Shown here: positions 38,256 to 47,067 of the stretch, in pieces
How positions within the stretch are numbered: the stretch's first letter is position 1
Layout: each line of letters starts with the position of its first letter
From: Propionibacterium cyclohexanicum
Lineage (GTDB): Bacteria > Actinomycetota > Actinomycetes > Propionibacteriales > Propionibacteriaceae
DNA: 64,000 bases
Direction: 5' to 3'
Assembly (NCBI RefSeq): GCF_900111365.1
Contig: NZ_FOGZ01000006.1
Coordinates: 1 to 64,000 of the forward strand
The notes under the pieces: generated by a model
Databases searched by the model: none
The model's input: only the letters and a program-made list of their open reading frames with translations
What the model was told of the DNA's origin: nothing
Made by a program: the position numbers and the translations under genes

Positions 38256-38930
38256 ATGTCCGCCAGCCCCTCGTCCGATCCATTCCGATACGTCCAGCAG
38301 CACATCGGATCTGCTTGGTCGAATGATCCTCAGCTCGATCTGAGAATCACCCAGGCCCAGCGAGACCGTTCCGAGCGCTATCTGCAGGACTGTTACGCCC
38401 AAGGGAAGCTGTCGCGAGAAGAGTTCGACGCACGTATCGGAAAGGTGCTGACAGCACGAACCCGGCGTGAGCTGAATGCGGCATTCGAGGGCTTCGTCCG
38501 GGTTCCGCTTGCCGAGCAGGCGGTCGGTCTCCATCCCGTGTACCGGCCGTTGGTGAACCAGGACCGGGATGGGGAGGCTGGACGCTGGATGGGTGCCCTG
38601 GCACACTGGTCGGGGCCATTCACCTGGATCCTCGGGCCCGCGGTGATGTATGCGTTGGCTCGACGGGGCAGCTATGCACGCTCCGAGGCCGCCAAGGCCT
38701 TCAATACCCAGATCGGTGTCGCGGCGGTATGGGTGGTGCTGGCAATCATCACGCACGTGCTGGGCTTCGGCTGGCTGATCAGCGTGTGGTGGGTTGTGGC
38801 CGCGGTCATCGCGGCAGTCAGCGGTATGCGGGCTCGCGATGGCGAGCGGTGGCGCAATCCGATCCAGCGTGTCGTGCCGATCCGTCTGGTCAGCGAGGAG
38901 ATGGGCAACAGGCCGCCGCTCACGGGCTGA
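38256..38930 (+). CDS. DUF1707 domain protein with membrane segments
   Basis: 224 residues. The N-terminal block RITQAQRDRSERYLQDCYAQ, with LSREEFDARI and LTARTRRELNAAF after it, is the DUF1707 motif, a predicted helix-rich module found mainly in actinobacteria. Membrane segments lie near 120-138 and 152-180. Function unknown. Confidence 0.78.
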   Translation: MSASPSSDPFRYVQQHIGSAWSNDPQLDLRITQAQRDRSERYLQDCYAQGKLSREEFDARIGKVLTARTRRELNAAFEGFVRVPLAEQAVGLHPVYRPLVNQDRDGEAGRWMGALAHWSGPFTWILGPAVMYALARRGSYARSEAAKAFNTQIGVAAVWVVLAIITHVLGFGWLISVWWVVAAVIAAVSGMRARDGERWRNPIQRVVPIRLVSEEMGNRPPLTG

Positions 38931-39054
38931 TCGCGCGCGCGATGGCGTGCGAGGCGGTGGCGCGGAATAAGTGCGCGGGGAGTAAGGTTGTGGAGAAGCT
39001 CGTTTGCTGGTGGCGGTGTGGTGCTCCAGCAGGGGGGTCGTGACAACTGAACAG

Positions 39055-39420
39055 GGGGGTGATTGGTTTCGACTGGGGTGGTAGTCCCAGGAGAAGCGGG
39101 CCGAGAATCCAGAGTCAACTCGTGATGTCCTCTGGGAACCAATAAGTGCCAATTCACAGCGCACTGACTTCGCTCTCGCTGCCTGAGCAGTGATCGAAGG
39201 GTCAGCCTGGATGTGCCTTCCGTCCAGATCCTGGCCTCGTTCAGAAGGCTTACTCGATGGTCCTCGTCCGAGGGATCACCGGGGAAATTCATCGGACTGG
39301 GCTTGGCTGCAACTTGCTGACGTGAGTGCAGGAGCCGAGTAGACCGACTAGCCAGCTGCGCCCGGAGAAAACCTGGTTCGCCAGTTCAGGACGCGGGTTC
39401 AATTCCCGCCACCTCCACCA
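39055..39420 (+). ncRNA. ssrA: tmRNA
   Basis: 366 bases. GGGGGTG (39055-39061) pairs with CACCTCC near the 3' end. The T-arm is GGGTTCAATTCCC and CCA is encoded at 39418-39420. The tag frame reads ANSQRTDFALAA then TGA, with the typical ALAA protease signal. With SmpB it rescues stalled ribosomes. Its 3' end is the junction with the integrated element. Confidence 0.95.
39386..39420. other. candidate attL at the 3' end of ssrA
   Basis: The last 35 bases of ssrA coincide with the last codons of the recombinase read on the opposite strand, so the element joins the chromosome here. tmRNA 3' ends are common integration targets. No second copy of the ssrA 3' end is visible in the window, so the other boundary is beyond 64000. 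Confidence 0.65.
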
Positions 39421-41056
39421 GATGTTCGTTGTTCAAACTGGCAACGAATGAAGTTTGATTTCCCGACTCGCTCTCCGCCTTGCGGCGGAGGGCGAGTTTT
39501 TGTATTTCAGGGTCGAAGAGGATATTGAACGGCTCCCCCAATCGCCCCTCGACACGACTGTCGTCCCGCACCCACAGCTTCTCGAAGAACGCCTGATTGC
39601 AGGTCCGTCGCAGCGCATCATCCTGACTCATATACAGCTTGTAGCAATTGCCCGCCAAAGTCAGGCAGTCGTCCAGGTGGGCCTTGGCCTGGTCGTATTC
39701 CATGTCCCCGGCCTCGATCTGCACCTCCAGGAACGCCAGGCGCCGGCTGATGCGCTCCTGCTCGCTCTTGAGCAGGTCGATGGGGATGGCTCCCGCGTAG
39801 TGGGCCTGGAGCAGCTTGCCTCGCTCGTCCAGCAGGTCGCTTCGCTCGGCTTCGTAGGCGTGGCGCTCCCGGCGGGCGATGTCATGCAATTGGTCGAACT
39901 CAGAGACGACCAGTTCGCGCAAGGCGACGACGACGTGCTCGGGTATCTCGATGCGCCGGTAGTAGTCCTCGACGGCGGCCTCGATGTCGGGCACGTACAT
40001 GGAATGCCGCTCGCATTTGGTGCGCTTGGAATGCCGGCCCGAGCACAGGAAATACGGATAGATGATGCCCTGGCTGCCCCTCGCATTGCTCAAGATAAGC
40101 CGGGAATCACACTCACCGCAATAAATGCTGCCTTTCAGATAATGGTCGTGGGCCTGCGTCTTCTCCCCGGAGAGGTGATGATCGGTCAGGATCGCCTGGA
40201 CACGGTACCAGATTTCTTTGGACACCAAGGGCTCGTGCAGGCCGTCGTAGGCCGCGCCCCTGAACGTGACCTGCCCTTTGTAGTAGGGATTGGACAGGAT
40301 GCGGTGCACCGACGACAGCGCCGGAGCCTTGGCCGGGCGCTTGGGTGTCGGAACGCTGGTCAGGCCCCGGTCGATCAGCTCCTCGCGCAGCGTGATGGTC
40401 GAATACCGTCCGGTCGCGTACGCCTCGAACGCCCACTTGATCAGCGGCGCCCGCTCCGGGTCGAGCTCGACCCCGCGTATCTCGCGTCCCAGCTCGTCGC
40501 GCTTGCGCACGTTGAGATAGCCGACCGGGGCCTTGCCCGAGGTGCCGCCGGTGACCGCCTTCTGCGTCATGCCCTTGGACACCTCAGTAGCCAGATTGCG
40601 GCTGTAGAACTCGGCGATCGAGGACATGATGCCGTGCACCAACAGCCCCGAGGGCGTCTCATCGATGTTCTCGGTCACCGACACCAGCGTGACCCCGGCC
40701 TCCTTCAACGCAAGATGGATGGTCACGTCGTCGGCCCGGTTGCGGGCCAGCCGGTCGATCTTGTGCACGATGCAGTACGTGACATCGTTGGCCTTGACGT
40801 ATTCGATCATGCGCAGCAGCTCGGGCCGGTCGGCCTTGCGCGCCGACTCGCCGGCGTCCACGAACTCCTCGACGATGATGGCGTCCAGCTCGCGGGCCTT
40901 GCGCAGGTTCGCCTGCCGCTGCGCCGGGATCGAGAAGCCCTCCTGTCGGCCGCCGCGCTCGGCCTGCTCCTTGGTCGAGACGCGCAGATACGAGACCGCC
41001 AACGCCGTGGTCTGGCGCGAGGGGGCTTCGGTCGCGGGGTTCTGTGTGATGGTCAT
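39386..41056 (-). CDS. large serine recombinase (integrase of the element)
   Basis: 556 residues. AVSYLRVSTKEQ carries the nucleophile serine near residue 26, and YCIVHKIDRLARNR is the second catalytic block. A recombinase domain follows (PEEYKGQVTF-like SNPYYKGQVTF), then a zinc ribbon (CGECDSRL and CSGRHSKRTKC) and a coiled-coil region. The final residues VEVAGIEPAS are encoded antisense to the tmRNA 3' end. This placement marks it as the integrase of the element. Confidence 0.92.
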   Translation of the reverse strand: MTITQNPATEAPSRQTTALAVSYLRVSTKEQAERGGRQEGFSIPAQRQANLRKARELDAIIVEEFVDAGESARKADRPELLRMIEYVKANDVTYCIVHKIDRLARNRADDVTIHLALKEAGVTLVSVTENIDETPSGLLVHGIMSSIAEFYSRNLATEVSKGMTQKAVTGGTSGKAPVGYLNVRKRDELGREIRGVELDPERAPLIKWAFEAYATGRYSTITLREELIDRGLTSVPTPKRPAKAPALSSVHRILSNPYYKGQVTFRGAAYDGLHEPLVSKEIWYRVQAILTDHHLSGEKTQAHDHYLKGSIYCGECDSRLILSNARGSQGIIYPYFLCSGRHSKRTKCERHSMYVPDIEAAVEDYYRRIEIPEHVVVALRELVVSEFDQLHDIARRERHAYEAERSDLLDERGKLLQAHYAGAIPIDLLKSEQERISRRLAFLEVQIEAGDMEYDQAKAHLDDCLTLAGNCYKLYMSQDDALRRTCNQAFFEKLWVRDDSRVEGRLGEPFNILFDPEIQKLALRRKAESESGNQTSFVASLNNEHLVEVAGIEPAS

Positions 41057-41063
41057 GATCGTG

Positions 41064-41166
41064 TTTCCTTACCCAACGATGGGGCCGACGCAGGCGGCGG
41101 CAACCGCTCGCGCGGTGCGACTCGTTAGGAAACATGACCCGGAACCCGTCCCGCAGGAGGGGTTCC
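41064..41166 (-). promoter_or_regulatory. inverted repeats upstream of the recombinase
   Basis: GTTTCCTTAC (41064-41073) and GTTAGGAAAC (41124-41133) are mirror images with one mismatch, 50 bases apart, just upstream of the recombinase ATG. GGAACCC (41141-41147) and GGGTTCC (41160-41166) form a second hairpin. An autoregulatory operator with a leader hairpin is plausible. No gene lies in 41057-41244. Confidence 0.45.
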
Positions 41167-41244
41167 TTCGTAATGCCCGAAGGCTCAACATGACTGCGCA
41201 CCGCGGTCGCACTCGAAAGCACGACCGCTGGCTTGTATGTTCTC

Positions 41245-41454
41245 CTATTCTACCGGGTCATCCGGACGCGCACCAGCGTTCGGATGACCCGGTTCCTGCG
41301 CGTCGCGTTCGGCCTTGGCCCGTTGCATGGCCAGGCCGATGATGACCTGGGCGAGCTTGTGCAGGTCCGGTTCCTCGCGCAGCTGCGCCTCAATCCGGTA
41401 GTCGCGCATCCGCGCCGGCGGGGTCCTGCGTCCTTTGCTGCGTTTGCGGCTCAT
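41245..41454 (-). CDS. small basic protein of the element, unknown
   Basis: 69 residues, with a strongly basic N-terminus (MSRKRSKGRRTPPARMRDYR) and an amphipathic helix (LHKLAQVIIGLAMQRAKAE). The start ATG overlaps the upstream stop in an ATGA, so the two genes are coupled. I recognise no family; DNA or protein binding is possible from its charge alone. Confidence 0.6.
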   Translation of the reverse strand: MSRKRSKGRRTPPARMRDYRIEAQLREEPDLHKLAQVIIGLAMQRAKAERDAQEPGHPNAGARPDDPVE

Positions 41455-42047
41455 TGCACTTCTCCCGTCTCCGGGTCCGCTCCCGCGTAGAACCGGTCCT
41501 CGGCGGCCTGACGTTTGGCGACCTCGTCGATGATGAAGTCCACGAAGTCCTGGTCGCGGTTGACGATGGTGGTCTCCTCGACCGGCGGGGCGGGCCGTTC
41601 TCCGGGCCAGCTGGTCTGGCGGGTCGGCCGGTCCCGGTCCAGCCGGGTGCCGCTGGTGGCGACCCACTCGCGCAGCCGGGTGCGCGCGTCGGCGAAGTCA
41701 CGGTGCCAACCCAAGGGGGCGGCGGCGTTCTGCTCGGGGTCGTAGGCGGCCAGCCAGCTCAGATGGAGGGCGGAGAGCTCCCAGAGCAGTTCGGGGTGCC
41801 GGTGCCACATCGGCGGGATCACGCTGGCGGGAAGCCCGTAGGTGTGGCGCAGCCAGTCCACCCACCGGTTCAGCTCCAGCAGCTCCGCCTCCAGGTCGGT
41901 GGCGGACAGCAGGTTCCAGTTGATGGGGTGCGGGGGCTCGGGCAGGTCGGGACGGGCGTCGAAGGTGGAGGGCTCGGGGCTGTCCGCGTAGTCCTGCCCG
42001 TCGGCTTCTTCGGGGTTGGTGTCGGGCGTGTAGTCGTCCTCGCTCAT
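41451..42047 (-). CDS. DUF4913 family protein
   Basis: 198 residues. The acidic N-terminus is followed by a tryptophan-rich core (ELNRWVDWLRHTYGL, PPMWHRHPELLWEL, LHLSWLAAYDP) typical of DUF4913, which is found in actinobacterial plasmids and conjugative elements. Function unknown. ATG 42047 is preferred over the longer frame. Confidence 0.75.
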   Translation of the reverse strand: MSEDDYTPDTNPEEADGQDYADSPEPSTFDARPDLPEPPHPINWNLLSATDLEAELLELNRWVDWLRHTYGLPASVIPPMWHRHPELLWELSALHLSWLAAYDPEQNAAAPLGWHRDFADARTRLREWVATSGTRLDRDRPTRQTSWPGERPAPPVEETTIVNRDQDFVDFIIDEVAKRQAAEDRFYAGADPETGEVQ

Positions 42048-42058
42048 GATGCGCCCCC

Positions 42059-42505
42059 TCACAGTCCGATGGCCGGGCTTGGGTGCTCGGCGCGCTGGGA
42101 GGGCGCGTCACGAGCAACGCCCTGCTGGGCGACGGTGTTCTGTCGGGGTGTGCGGTCGACTTCGTAGCGGGTGCGGGCCATGTCGTGGCCGATGCGGGTG
42201 GCGACGAACTCCTCTCCGGCGAAGCGCTGGCCGTCGCGTTCGTAGGAGTAGTCGCGCACCCGACCGTTGGCGATGATGCTGTCGCCCTTGGCCAGCCGGT
42301 CGTGGCCCTGTTCGGCGGTGGCCTTGAACGCCACCAGGTCGTGGAACGTGGTCTCCAGCTTCGTGAACGTCTGGTCGTCCTCGCGCCGGTAGTGCTCGAT
42401 GCCGAGCTTGAAGTAGAGCCGGGCGTCGCCCTTCTCCGTGTAGGACAGCTGCGGGTCGGAGGCCACGAAACCGGCCACCGCCTGCTGGGTCTGAATCCTT
42501 GCCAT
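42059..42505 (-). CDS. ssb: single-stranded DNA-binding protein
   Basis: 148 residues with one OB fold (FVASDPQLSYTEKGDARLYFKLGIEHYRR-like start, EEFVATRIGHDMARTRY end) and a variable tail, shorter than the chromosomal SSB. It would coat transferred or replicating single-stranded DNA of the element. It lies between the coupling protein and DUF4913. Confidence 0.85.
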   Translation of the reverse strand: MARIQTQQAVAGFVASDPQLSYTEKGDARLYFKLGIEHYRREDDQTFTKLETTFHDLVAFKATAEQGHDRLAKGDSIIANGRVRDYSYERDGQRFAGEEFVATRIGHDMARTRYEVDRTPRQNTVAQQGVARDAPSQRAEHPSPAIGL

Positions 42506-42529
42506 GAGCGTTGCTCCCTATCTGGTCAT

Positions 42530-42550
42530 GCAGCCCGTTCTTCGGGCTGC
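42530..42550 (-). terminator. hairpin between the coupling protein and ssb
   Basis: GCAGCCCG (42530-42537) is complementary to CGGGCTGC (42543-42550) around a 5-base loop TTCTT. It sits in the 80-base gap after the coupling protein stop and would end or attenuate that transcript. Confidence 0.55.
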
Positions 42551-42585
42551 TGTGCCAGACAGGTAGGTCGATGCGACCCGGACGC

Positions 42586-44355
42586 TCAGCCCTGCCGCAG
42601 GAGCGCTTCTATTGCGGTCCGGTCGACGGTCAGCTGTCGCGCGTCGGGGCGTGTGTGCCATGCCCGCAGGTCGGTGATGATGGGCGGGGCGGAACGCAGC
42701 AGCACGATGCCGGTGCCGAAGGGCAGGCGGCGGATGCGGTCGGGCGGCAGGATCGGCACCCGACGTATCGAGCGCTGGTTCGACCTAGAGCCGTGGTCGC
42801 CCAGGGTCACGGAATCGGTGGTTTCGTCGCGTTCCCCGATGAGATTCGAGATGTCCTGGAGGTCGCGCGAGCCGGATGCGCCGCCCAGGATGACCTTGAC
42901 GATGGCCGCGTCCCAGATCGCGCTGGCCTGGTGCTCGTTCCACCGGTCCCTGGCCTGCGAGAGGGACTGCAAGACGGGCATGGTCGTGATCCCGGAACCG
43001 CCGCCCTCCGCCATCAATGTGGGCAGGGACGGCAAGGGGCTGAGGTTGGCGATCTCGTCCAAGGCGAGCAGCAGGGGCGGGTCGAGCCGGGCGCCGGGCA
43101 AACGCGCCGCCATGCGCCGTGCCGTCTCGATCAAATCCTCCACCAGGGCGGCCACGAGGGCGGCGGAGGCCCCGGCCCCGCTGCCGGTCGCCAGCAGGAA
43201 CAGGGTGCCGCGTTCCCGGATGAAGGTCTCGGGATCAAAGCTCTCGCCCGGCCCGGGCGACACGGCATTAAGGACTCTGGGGTCGGCCAGTGAGCCGAGG
43301 GCGAGGGAGACGCCTTGCCAGATGGAATCCCTTGTTCTGGGGTCGGAGTCGATCATGGCCTGCAAGGACTCCGCCCACCCCGTCGCCGCGCCCGGTGCTG
43401 CGTTCAGGATCGCCACGGCGTCGGCGGCCGCCACCGGGTCCAGGGTCCAGCGGAACAGTTCGGCCGGGCTGCGCTGGTCGATGGCCGCCGCATGCAATAG
43501 GGCTTGCAAGGCGGTGCGAGTCTTGCCTTCCCAGAAGCCGCCGGAGTCTACGCCGCCCGAGGAGAGTCCTGTTCCTGCGGCCAGGCCGGTGGCGCGGATC
43601 ATCGCGGTCTGCGGGCTCTCGCATCCCCGGATGGGCGACCAGCGCATCCCGGAGGGTAGGCCCTTGGCCAGATGCTGGGGGTCGAAGATCGCCACCGGCC
43701 CGATCCTGGCTCTGGCGCGCATGGTGGCGGTGAGATTGTCGGGGCGGGTCGAAGTGCACACCACTGCGCCCGGCGCGTCCAATATCGCCGGGATCACGAG
43801 GTGGAGTCCTTTGCCGGAGCGGGGCGGGCCGATGACCATGATCGAGTCCTCCACACTCGCCCACACGCCCGCGCCCCTCGACCTGCCCAGCAGATAGCCC
43901 ACATCCCGTGGCTTCGGCGAGTCCAGGCTCGGGCGCAGGCTGGCGGCGCGTTTCAGCAACGCCCTCGTGGAGGCGGTGGCGGTGATGTCACCTCGGGTGG
44001 CGACGCCGGCCATGCGCCGCGGATCGGCCTCCACCGCACTGGTGAACCGGCGCACCCGCAGCCAGATGAATATCGCCGCAGTGCCGATGAGGGTCAGCAT
44101 GAGACCCGTGACCACCCAGTAGACGACCGCGTTCAGCTCGGCTGCGCCGAGGGCGGTGCCGGGGTCCGTGGGATGAAGCAGCACCCGGATGCCGGAGGCG
44201 GGCCCGCCAGTCGGCTGCGGAATGCGAGTAATCCATGCCGCGGCGGAGCCGGCCCCGCGCAGGACAAGCGCGAAACCCGCGAGGGCGAGCAGGCCGATGA
44301 TGGCCGCGTTGGTCAGTTCGTCGCCCATCGACCCCGAACGCTGCGGCTGGCTCAC
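42586..44355 (-). CDS. type IV coupling protein (VirD4/TraG-like)
   Basis: 589 residues. Two N-terminal membrane segments lie near 15-32 and 78-98. Walker A is GPPRSGKG near residue 175 and Walker B LLLALDEIANL near 425. It links the relaxed DNA-protein complex to the secretion channel and energises export. The start ATG overlaps the stop of the preceding gene. Confidence 0.88.
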   Translation of the reverse strand: MSQPQRSGSMGDELTNAAIIGLLALAGFALVLRGAGSAAAWITRIPQPTGGPASGIRVLLHPTDPGTALGAAELNAVVYWVVTGLMLTLIGTAAIFIWLRVRRFTSAVEADPRRMAGVATRGDITATASTRALLKRAASLRPSLDSPKPRDVGYLLGRSRGAGVWASVEDSIMVIGPPRSGKGLHLVIPAILDAPGAVVCTSTRPDNLTATMRARARIGPVAIFDPQHLAKGLPSGMRWSPIRGCESPQTAMIRATGLAAGTGLSSGGVDSGGFWEGKTRTALQALLHAAAIDQRSPAELFRWTLDPVAAADAVAILNAAPGAATGWAESLQAMIDSDPRTRDSIWQGVSLALGSLADPRVLNAVSPGPGESFDPETFIRERGTLFLLATGSGAGASAALVAALVEDLIETARRMAARLPGARLDPPLLLALDEIANLSPLPSLPTLMAEGGGSGITTMPVLQSLSQARDRWNEHQASAIWDAAIVKVILGGASGSRDLQDISNLIGERDETTDSVTLGDHGSRSNQRSIRRVPILPPDRIRRLPFGTGIVLLRSAPPIITDLRAWHTRPDARQLTVDRTAIEALLRQG

Positions 44356-44855
44356 CGGAGCCGCCTGACCGCCAGCGTGCCCGACACCCGGCCCACCAGC
44401 ACCACCTCGGTGACCCCGGGATGCTCCGTCGGGTCGATGAGCGCCTGCACGGTCCCGTCCTTGCCGGCGTCAATATGCCCGGTGATGGGGGCGATGGCGA
44501 TGTCTTCGCCGGGAACGAACCCCTCCGCGCGCATCTCAGTGAGCTGCGGGTCGGGTGCGGCGTGCCGCGGCTTCGGCGTTGCGGCCGGCTCGTGGTGGCG
44601 GGGCTCTGGTTGGGCTGGGAACAGGTCGGTGAACGAGGTGCCGTCGGTCTCGTGCACCTCCACCCACACCGGGACCGTCCGCCGCTCGGAAGCAGCCTCG
44701 ATGATCTCGGGCAGCGAGGAGCGCCGCCACGTCGAGTGCGCGGGCGGCGGCAGCACGGTCCCGTCCCGGGTGACGGTGATCGTGCCGTTGCGATGGACGG
44801 TCAGGACGACGAGGGGAATCGTGACGGGCGTGGATGATGCAGGCTGGTTCTTCAT
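44352..44855 (-). CDS. uncharacterised protein of the transfer operon
   Basis: 167 residues. The N-terminal half alternates beta-like strands (PLVVLTVHRNGTITVTRDG); a proline-rich linker follows, and the C-terminal half has another strand-rich segment (VTEVVLVGRVSGTLAVRRL). No membrane segment or catalytic motif is apparent and I recognise no family. It is coupled to the coupling-protein gene by an ATGA overlap, which suggests an accessory role in transfer. Confidence 0.65.
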   Translation of the reverse strand: MKNQPASSTPVTIPLVVLTVHRNGTITVTRDGTVLPPPAHSTWRRSSLPEIIEAASERRTVPVWVEVHETDGTSFTDLFPAQPEPRHHEPAATPKPRHAAPDPQLTEMRAEGFVPGEDIAIAPITGHIDAGKDGTVQALIDPTEHPGVTEVVLVGRVSGTLAVRRLR

Positions 44856-44941
44856 ACCCGGCAGGTACGCGAGCGACTGCCAGAGCGCTGGGTTACGGGC
44901 CGGTCGGTGCGTGCGCAGGTGGTCGGGTCTGGTTCGACATC

Positions 44942-44947
44942 TAGAAT
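44942..44947 (+). promoter_or_regulatory. -10 element giving a leaderless methyltransferase transcript
   Basis: TAGAAT ends 6 bases before the ATG at 44954, so transcription would begin at or next to the start codon. No ribosome-binding site is visible between them. Leaderless starts are common in actinobacteria. Confidence 0.5.
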
Positions 44948-44953
44948 TTGAGC

Positions 44954-45595
44954 ATGCTCGACTGGGACCATAACGCCTACTACCACAGCCTGCTGCTGCG
45001 GTATTTGCCGGCGGGTTCCAGGCGGGTGCTGGACGTGGGGTGAGGCGCGGGCATGTTCGCTGGAGAGCTGGCGGAACGAGTGCAGACGGTCGACGCCATT
45101 GACCGTTCGCCTGAGATGATCGAGCGTGCGCAAGCCAGCACACCAGGCAACGTCCGCTGCATTCTCGGCGACGTGGCATCTGTCCAGCTGCCTGCCGACG
45201 AATACGATGCGGTGTTCTCCATCAGCGCGCTGCACCATATGGACTTGGAGATCGTCCTGCCCAGGATTGCAGCATGTCTGCGCCCGGGCGGAGTGCTTGC
45301 CGCGATCGCCCTGCCGCGCAGGGATCTCACTCATGAGCTTCCCGCCGAAATAGCCGCAGCCATCGGCCACCGACTGCTGGGGGCCATGTTTACGATCCGC
45401 AGACGACTCGGCTTGGAGCGCGGCTTCCCGAAAGGCACAGAATCGGAGGCCATGCCCGTTGTCATGGACCCGCCGTTGACCACGCGGCAGGTCGCGTCGC
45501 TGGCGGGCAGAGTTCTGCCCGGCTCGCAGGTGAAACGCCTTGTCTACTGGCGCTATCTGATGGTCTGGCGCAAACCCGTCAACGAGCACCCGTAG
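44954..45595 (+). pseudogene. SAM-dependent methyltransferase interrupted by TGA at the motif I cysteine
   Basis: Read through one stop, the frame gives about 213 residues of a class I methyltransferase. Motif I reads VLDVG, then TGA (45041-45043), then GAGMFAGEL; family members usually have DVGCGxG, so the stop replaces Cys. Later motifs (DAIDRSPEMIERA, LPADEYDAVFSISALHHM, LRPGGVLAAIALP) are intact and in frame. Reinitiation at ATG 45053 would lose motif I and SAM binding. It is on the plus strand among minus-strand transfer genes, so it is cargo. Confidence 0.8.
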
Positions 45596-45597
45596 TT

Positions 45598-47067
45598 CTA
45601 GCCCATGCGGCTGGTGGTGTCGAAGAGGGCGAGTTCGTTGGGGTGCATCTGGTGCTGGACGACGAAGGACCTGTCTTTGATGCGCCACAGGCCCTGCCCG
45701 GTCGAGAGGGTGGGCAGGAGCTTCTGTTCGGTGCCAGTCAGGCCGAGGGTGGTGGCGGTGATGCCGAGCTGGTCGGATTCCTGCCGGTAGATGATGCGCG
45801 TCTCCGCGTTCGCCAAGAGACTCGTGGCCAGCGCCCGGTTGGCGGAGCCCAGGTCGCCGACGGTGTCCAGGTCGGTGAGCTTGTGGAAGACGAGCATGTT
45901 CGCGATCCCGTAATGGCGTGCCAATCGCCATTGGGCGTCCATGCGGCGCAGCAAAGCGGGGTGGCTCATGAGCCGCCAGGCTTCGTCGTAGATCATCCAC
46001 CGCTGCCCGCCGTCCGGGTCGAGCAATGCGGCTTCCATCCACGCGGACGCGCAGGTCATGAGCACCGACAACAAGGCGGTGTTCTCCGCGACCTGCGACA
46101 AATCCAGGGAGATCATGGGCAGTGAGGGGTCGAACGCGATGGTGGAGGGCCCGTCGAACAGTCCCGCCAGGTCGCCGGCGACGAGGCGGCGCAGGGCGTG
46201 CGCGACGAAGCGCCCGTCTTCGGCGAGGCGTCCGTCGTCGCCGTGGGGGTCGGGGGTGAAGAGCCGGTCGACGACCATGGGCAGGATCGGCACCGTGTTC
46301 TCCCGGACGGTGGCGGTCAGGGCCGCGTCCAGGGCGGTGTGTTCCAACGGGGTGAGGGGCCTGCCGAGGACGGTTTCGGCGAGGGCTCCGAGGAGGTCGC
46401 GGCGCCGGGAGGCGACGGTGGACGCCCACGCCTCATCACTCAATCCTGCGGGCCGGTGGCCCTCGTCCAAGGGGTTGAGTCTGGTGGTGAGGCCGTGGCC
46501 GAGGATGATGGCCCGCCCTCCCACGGCCTGGGCGACGGGGGTGTGCTCGCCTTTGGGGTCGCAGGGAATGTAGACGCGCCGTCCGAACGGCAGCGACCTC
46601 GTGTAGAGGCTTTTGGCGAGGGAGGATTTGCCGGAGCCGACGATGCCGGCGACGATGAGGTTGGGCGCGGTGATGACGCCCTGCTTGTACAGCTGCCACG
46701 GGTCGTACACGAACGAGCCGCCCGAGTAGAGGTCGGCGCCGACGAACACGCCGTCCGCGCCCAATCCTCCTTCGGCGAGGAACGGGTACTGGCCCGCCAG
46801 CACGGCCGAGGTGTCCTGATGGCGGGGCAGGCGGAAACGGCCCGGGCTGCGCAGCATCGCGGGCCCGGGCTCGCCGGCCTTGGGCAGGTAGCGGGTGGCG
46901 TTGCGTTCGGCCCGCTCCGCCTCACGACGTTCCCGCGTGGCGTCCTGTTCGGCGCGGCGCTGCTGGGCTTGCAGGTTCGCGGCGGCTTGGCGGCGCTGCT
47001 TGCGCAGTTTGCGCTTCTCGTGTGCGGGCGAGACGAGGACGGTGGTGTGCAGCTTCTCCTCGCTCAT
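45598..47067 (-). CDS. VirB4-like conjugation ATPase
   Basis: 489 residues. Walker A is GIVGSGKSSLAKS near residue 145 and Walker B RWMIYDEAWRL near 355. A basic, coiled-coil-like N-terminus precedes the ATPase core. VirB4 ATPases power assembly of the type IV channel. It is coupled to the preceding gene by an ATGA overlap. Confidence 0.85.
   Translation of the reverse strand: MSEEKLHTTVLVSPAHEKRKLRKQRRQAAANLQAQQRRAEQDATRERREAERAERNATRYLPKAGEPGPAMLRSPGRFRLPRHQDTSAVLAGQYPFLAEGGLGADGVFVGADLYSGGSFVYDPWQLYKQGVITAPNLIVAGIVGSGKSSLAKSLYTRSLPFGRRVYIPCDPKGEHTPVAQAVGGRAIILGHGLTTRLNPLDEGHRPAGLSDEAWASTVASRRRDLLGALAETVLGRPLTPLEHTALDAALTATVRENTVPILPMVVDRLFTPDPHGDDGRLAEDGRFVAHALRRLVAGDLAGLFDGPSTIAFDPSLPMISLDLSQVAENTALLSVLMTCASAWMEAALLDPDGGQRWMIYDEAWRLMSHPALLRRMDAQWRLARHYGIANMLVFHKLTDLDTVGDLGSANRALATSLLANAETRIIYRQESDQLGITATTLGLTGTEQKLLPTLSTGQGLWRIKDRSFVVQHQMHPNELALFDTTSRMG

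Noticed and set aside
36449-38305. A 618-residue minus-strand frame across the DUF2207 gene
   Set aside because: Antisense shadow of a gene with signal peptide and ordered membrane segments on the plus strand.
44954-45595. Selenocysteine insertion at the in-frame TGA of the methyltransferase
   Set aside because: No convincing SECIS-like hairpin was seen right after the TGA and Cys is not catalytic in motif I; kept only as a low-probability alternative.
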